Assembly (NCBI GenBank): GCA_946122785.1
Contig: CAMGYJ010000004.1
Span: 60,396,679 to 60,460,678, forward strand
Source: Linum tenue
Lineage: Eukaryota; Streptophyta; Magnoliopsida; Malpighiales; Linaceae
Reading direction: 5' to 3'
Length of the DNA: 64,000 nucleotides
In this document: one piece after another, positions 60,175 to 64,000 of the stretch
Position numbering within the stretch: the stretch's first letter is position 1
How the letters are laid out: each line of letters opens with the position of its first letter
Notes under the pieces: model-generated
What the model saw: the letters and a program-made list of their open reading frames with translations, nothing else
Databases searched by the model: none
Told to the model about the DNA's origin: nothing
Translations under genes and position numbers: made by a program

Positions 60175-61173
60175 GATCCTTTCACTATCCCCTCCTCCTT
60201 TGATGCTCGCTCTTGGAAGTTTCTTTGGTCTCTTCCAGTGCCCCCAAAGTTAAAAGTGTTTCTATGGAGACTAGTTAACGGTTTTCTTCCTGTCCGAGAT
60301 GTGCTTCGTGACAAAGAGTTGATTGACAATGATGATGAAGAGGGTTTTGCTTGTCCAGTTTGCGGGGGAGAGGCTGAGACATTGGTTCATTGTTTTTTAA
60401 GTTGTCGTATTGCAATTGCTTTATGAGATTTATTTAGCTACCCTCACATTCTTGCACAGATTCGCCATTGTCATATTGCTATTGGTTGGCGTAGATTGTT
60501 TTTGATGCAGGCCTTTTCAAAGCTGAGGTTTCTTTGATTGTTTTCCTGTATTGGCGCATTTGGAAAGCACGATGTACAATGACTTATGACAGCCTTCAGT
60601 ATTTGCCTCATGTTTTGCGGCGTCAATATGATTCCCAGGTAGCTGAATGGGAAATGGCTCATCCTCAGTTGCCCCGCTCTTCGGTCTTCCCCTGGCAACA
60701 GACCCATTCCTCCAGCTCTGCCTACACCTACCTGTCCTTCCGGCTCCATTCTTGTTCATTTTGACGGCGCCACCAAATCATTTGTGGGTTGTGGGGTTGG
60801 CTTTGTTGGTTTCAATGAGGCCAGGCATACTATGTTTGCATGGGGCCGTTTCTATCCTCACATCTATGATCCTTTTCTCGTAGAGCTTTTGGCTCTTCGC
60901 GACTCTTTACGTTGGTGTCTAGCTCATACTATGACTAATGTTATGTTTTGTGGGGATGCACAGGTGATTATCCGGATGATCAAAGCGAGGTACTCGTCGC
61001 ACGTGGTGGGTGGAGCTATCCTGCAACAGGTCCATGTGTTGAGGGGTTCCTTCCTTCGTGCTACTTTCTTTTTTGCTCCCCGTAGGTATAATAGGGTTGC
61101 CCATATCGTGGCAAGACAAGCTCTTGAAGCGATGGTCCAGACACTTGTCGACCATCTTGTTTTTCTTATTTAG
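60175..61173 (+). pseudogene. LINE zf-RVT and RNase H fragments
   Basis: 60175-60426 reads SWKFLWSLPVPPKLKVFLWR, then FLPVRDVLRDKEL, CPVCGGEAETLVHCFLSC and a stop: the zf-RVT zinc-binding domain of plant LINEs. After a damaged stretch, 60748-61173 is open as an RNase H domain with VHFDGATKS, VELLALRDSL and FCGDAQVII holding the acidic active-site residues, and RRYNRVAHIVARQAL near its end. RT core and endonuclease are absent and the two parts are in different frames, so this is a fragment. Confidence 0.85.
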
Positions 61174-61612
61174 TTTTCCTAGTCCTGGTCTTACTAGACC
61201 TTGTATTTTGTCTTCGTATCTTTGCTACTTCCCCCGGGGATAACTCTGGCAATATATACATATAAGTGATAAGTTATTTAAAAGTTTTAGTTCAGTTAGT
61301 TGTCAAATCCTAAATCTCTTGATCATACGACATGATTGTACCCATGGAGCATGTTATTTTCTCACTAATTTTGTTATTGTATTGTGTACTGTGTAGAATA
61401 CTTAAAGGTGTAGATATTGATATATGTGTATTGTTTCTCAAGAAAAAGAAAGAAATATTAACTAAAGATTATGATTATGTGTTTCCTATTTATGCTACTT
61501 TTTCAGACAAACTCTTTTTTTGTTATGCCAATTTTCTTTTCAACCATAGGCAACTAAGTGAATATATCATTGTATAGACAAGTCATGAATAAATATTCAC
61601 GAGTGTTATAAC

Positions 61613-61946
61613 CAAGGTTGTTAAACCTCTATTGGCCGACCGGTTAGACCAGGTTCGACCAAAGTCGTGCTCCAAAATGGTTTTCACAAAGCCAGTGGTC
61701 AGATTGTTGGAAGGGGGGAGGGAGAGAGTGGGAAGGGGATGGTGTATGGGTACTAAGATAGGTAGTTTTTTTTATGAAATGTTAATTTTTAATAGATATA
61801 GGCCAAGTTCATTCCATTTTAATTATTTAAGTTTTTTTTATCTTATATGCATATATATTTTTAGAAAAGTTGGACTCAATCAAACCATTAAACTTCAAAC
61901 AACTTGCTTAACTGGCCCAACGACTTAAATCGATTTGACAACTTTG
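61613..61946. mobile_element. hAT-like MITE inside Helitron C
   Basis: Ends caaggttgttaaac and atttgacaactttg, with flanks gttataac and gttataag (61605-61612, 61947-61954), an 8-bp duplication with one mismatch. The family resembles 2573-3018 in its ends. Confidence 0.82.
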
Positions 61947-62147
61947 GTTATAAGTATCTTCATTAAGATTGCAGTGTTCATCATTGATGTAAAATTATAC
62001 GACTTTAAAAAATGGAGACATAATTTCGATGCCACCTTAATGTCATACGAAATTTAGCATTTCAAATAATTTGTTAAATTTAGATATACATCATAAATAC
62101 GTTGTCTTCAAATGACATTCTGACCAACGGGTCGGACACCAAGCTGG

Positions 62148-62935
62148 TATTATAAAAGGTGAAAGCCAAAATCCATTGCTTCCTTTCAAATTTTCTGCAT
62201 CGAGAGTGTAAGTAGGAAATACGTTTTTGTTTTCTTATTTCTTTCTTATTTATTCATAAAAAAGAGATACCACGGCGATTTGAACCATGACCACTTTAAA
62301 GATAGGGAAGGGCTGTAATCAATCACACTACATATATTTGTTGTATCTTTTAAAAGAAAAATATACACAAACCTAAAATCTGAAAAATCATAGGACTTTT
62401 ACAATAGTTAGCTAGCCACTAAATCTCCTATAAGTTCTTATTTGGTGAGTTGGTGGTTCAATTTTCATATTTTGATTATCTTAATTGTAGTTTAATACTT
62501 AATTTACATTTTTATGAATATTATAAATAGAGGTTAACTTTAAAATTGCAACCCAAGTATCACTTGGTTGAATATTGCATATCAAATTGAAGTATTAAAT
62601 AGGTCGAAACAATGTAAATTTTTATATTAGTATTAATTTTTAGAATTACTACGAAGATATCATATTCTAGTGCAGACTATATGGGACTGATTTGTTTTAA
62701 CATTTTAGCCTGGTTAATCGCTAAGTTTTAAACATGTTCTAATCCAAAGTGATTAGATCCAATGATCATTTACGAGATTGAGCTTAATTATTGGTTCATT
62801 TCACCATTTGTTGACATGTTGATGAATTTCTAGAGCAATGACATATGTCTACGTCTACACACAATAGAATATATAAGTCTGAATGAGAAAAGTATTATCT
62901 CATTCAAATTCCTCCAACAAGAGCGAAAGTATGAA
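62148..62935 (+). mobile_element. 5' part of a second Helitron (D) abutting Helitron C
   Basis: From tattataaaaggtgaaagcc onward it follows the first 780 or so bases of Helitron B (52475-53255) in order: cgagagtg, ttatttattcataaaaaag, aatctcc(t/c)(a/g)taagt, tatcact(t)ggtt(g/c)gaatattgcata. It is strongly diverged. No 3' end of this copy is seen in the window. Confidence 0.65.
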
Positions 62936-63208
62936 TAATATATTTTCCTTTACAATCATTGAACTTATTTATTTGTAGAAAATAGACAAGTATTGAAATT
63001 TGAACTAATGTTATTAAAAAAGACAAGACTCTTAAGCATGATTGTCAACCTAAGTTTGACATGATTGGTCGAATCAGTTTCGCCCAAACCTGAATATTTG
63101 TTAGGATGGTGGAGGTCCAGTTGGCTATCAACCCAAACTTGGTCAAACTAGGAAAACCAATCGAATTAGGAAACTGAGTCGATTCAACTAACTCATCTGA
63201 GCACCAGA

Positions 63209-63460
63209 TCACTTCAAACCAACATCATTTTCAACAAATCTAATCACTAGCTCTGTTGACATGTCGTCCTTTTTCTTATCATAGACCCATGCAGCAGTGT
63301 ACATCAACAACCGGTGTTCGTTTATCCCATAATATCTTCCTCCTCGTTTAGTATCTACAGGCAATAACATAAGCCCCAACCATCTCAAAAGCCAACATAG
63401 TTCCTCAGTAGTAAATTTCATTTTCCTTCCAGCCGCAAGGTCACAACACCAAGCAACCAC
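63209..63460 (-). other. Unrecognised open frame of 83 codons
   Basis: Encodes a protein-like sequence with mixed composition (KFTTEELCWLLRWLGL, GGRYYGINEHRLLMYTAAW, STELVIRFVENDVGLK) in otherwise AT-rich transposon DNA downstream of Helitron D's 5' part. It may be a gene piece carried by that element. No family recognised and no splice context convincing enough to extend it. Confidence 0.3.
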
Positions 63461-63807
63461 ATCTCATACAAAGAATAAGCAAAAAGATTAGACGAACATG
63501 TATTTGAATTGAGACTTTGTGTGATTAACATAGACCAATTTTCTCAGTTGTATATACACTTGAAATCGAATTGGAAAAAAAGAGTAAAAAACATTGAGAA
63601 TGGAATATGATATGCAATGAAAAGAAGGAAAGAAAAACTAGAAAATGAAATGGAAAAAGATAAAAAGAAAAAGGCTAGAGATTTATAATTAAAGCGTCCA
63701 TTTCATGAAAGAAAAAAGTATAAAAATGAAATCCAATCCTCGTTGTATTATCATAGAAATTTCATAAATATCTAAGCATAATACATGTGGAACCAATTTT
63801 TTTTTAA

Positions 63808-64000
63808 TGCCTATTTTTTATCCAAACTTTTTTCACATTCTTTTATATTATCCAAAACTATCGAAATATAGAATGAGCCAAATGTTGATTTTCAACTAGC
63901 AATTTTGTTAGTAATATTGACTTGACAACATGATACTGACTTGGAATAGACTGATACACATGAAAGTCAACATTCCAAAATTTTAGTATTTTAACTAAGA
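63808..64000. repeat. Dispersed repeat shared with 13945-14345
   Basis: gagccaaatgttgattttcaa, gcaattttgttagtaatattg, acaacatgatact and gtcaacattccaaaatttta match 14060-14200. The array runs off the window edge. Confidence 0.7.

Larger units (their letters stand above)
59880..62147 (+). mobile_element. Helitron C, decayed, carrying LINE pieces
   Basis: 59880-60165 is a degraded relative of the 5' region of Helitrons A/B (aacaaacctaaattctgaaa, gtcatatgacta, ctcccataagta). The end at 62121-62147 has a hairpin GACC-AACG-GGTC followed by CTGG and host T62148, a Helitron 3' terminus. Between them lie LINE zf-RVT and RNase H fragments and a hAT MITE. The 5' terminus was not located. Confidence 0.6.

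Overview
The window is nuclear DNA of a flowering plant, most likely a eudicot. It is AT-rich, its genes are split by GT-AG introns, and most of the space between genes is plant transposon debris (hAT and Mutator-type MITEs, Helitrons, LINE tails, a pogo/Lemi1-like remnant, LTR pieces). The species cannot be named from the sequence alone. I modelled splice junctions by eye. For each main gene the exon phases fit together into one open frame.

Layout. 0.2-8.4 kb: a tandem duplication of an extracellular S-like RNase T2 gene on the minus strand. The copy at 6.3-7.8 kb is intact. The copy at 0.2-2.4 kb is broken by a Helitron in exon 2 and a hAT-like element in exon 3. 11.7-27.8 kb: three genes of the plant MATH plus coiled-coil family (minus, plus, minus), separated by Mutator, pogo and LINE debris. 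28.3-35.7 kb: a low-complexity, TTAATAAT-rich element split by a 4.5 kb Helitron. 36-39.3 kb: minisatellites and a small gene-like fragment. 39.4-44.9 kb: a 13-exon rhomboid protease gene with a C-terminal UBA domain (RBL15-like, plus strand). 45.5-47.8 kb: a CCHC zinc-knuckle gene (AT3G43590/Air1-Air2/ZCCHC7-like, minus strand), convergent with the rhomboid gene. 48-52.5 kb: repeats and a small LTR remnant. 52.5-56.9 kb: a second copy of the 4.5 kb Helitron, in inverted orientation. 57.0-57.6 kb: an intronless dirigent gene (minus). 57.7-64 kb: hAT and Harbinger MITEs, a Helitron tail enclosing LINE zf-RVT and RNase H pieces, and a second Helitron-like segment abutting it.

The host genes do not form a pathway: secreted RNase, MATH-CC adaptors, membrane protease, RNA-surveillance zinc knuckle, cell-wall dirigent protein. 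The clearest stories are structural. The intact RNase paralogue acts as a natural empty site that dates and delimits insertions in its sister. The two inverted Helitrons carry the same nested hAT with the same target duplication. One MATH-CC gene has a duplicated linker exon, and the zinc-knuckle gene has an in-frame triplicated 93-bp segment. I found no tRNA, rRNA, CRISPR array or bacterial-type operon.
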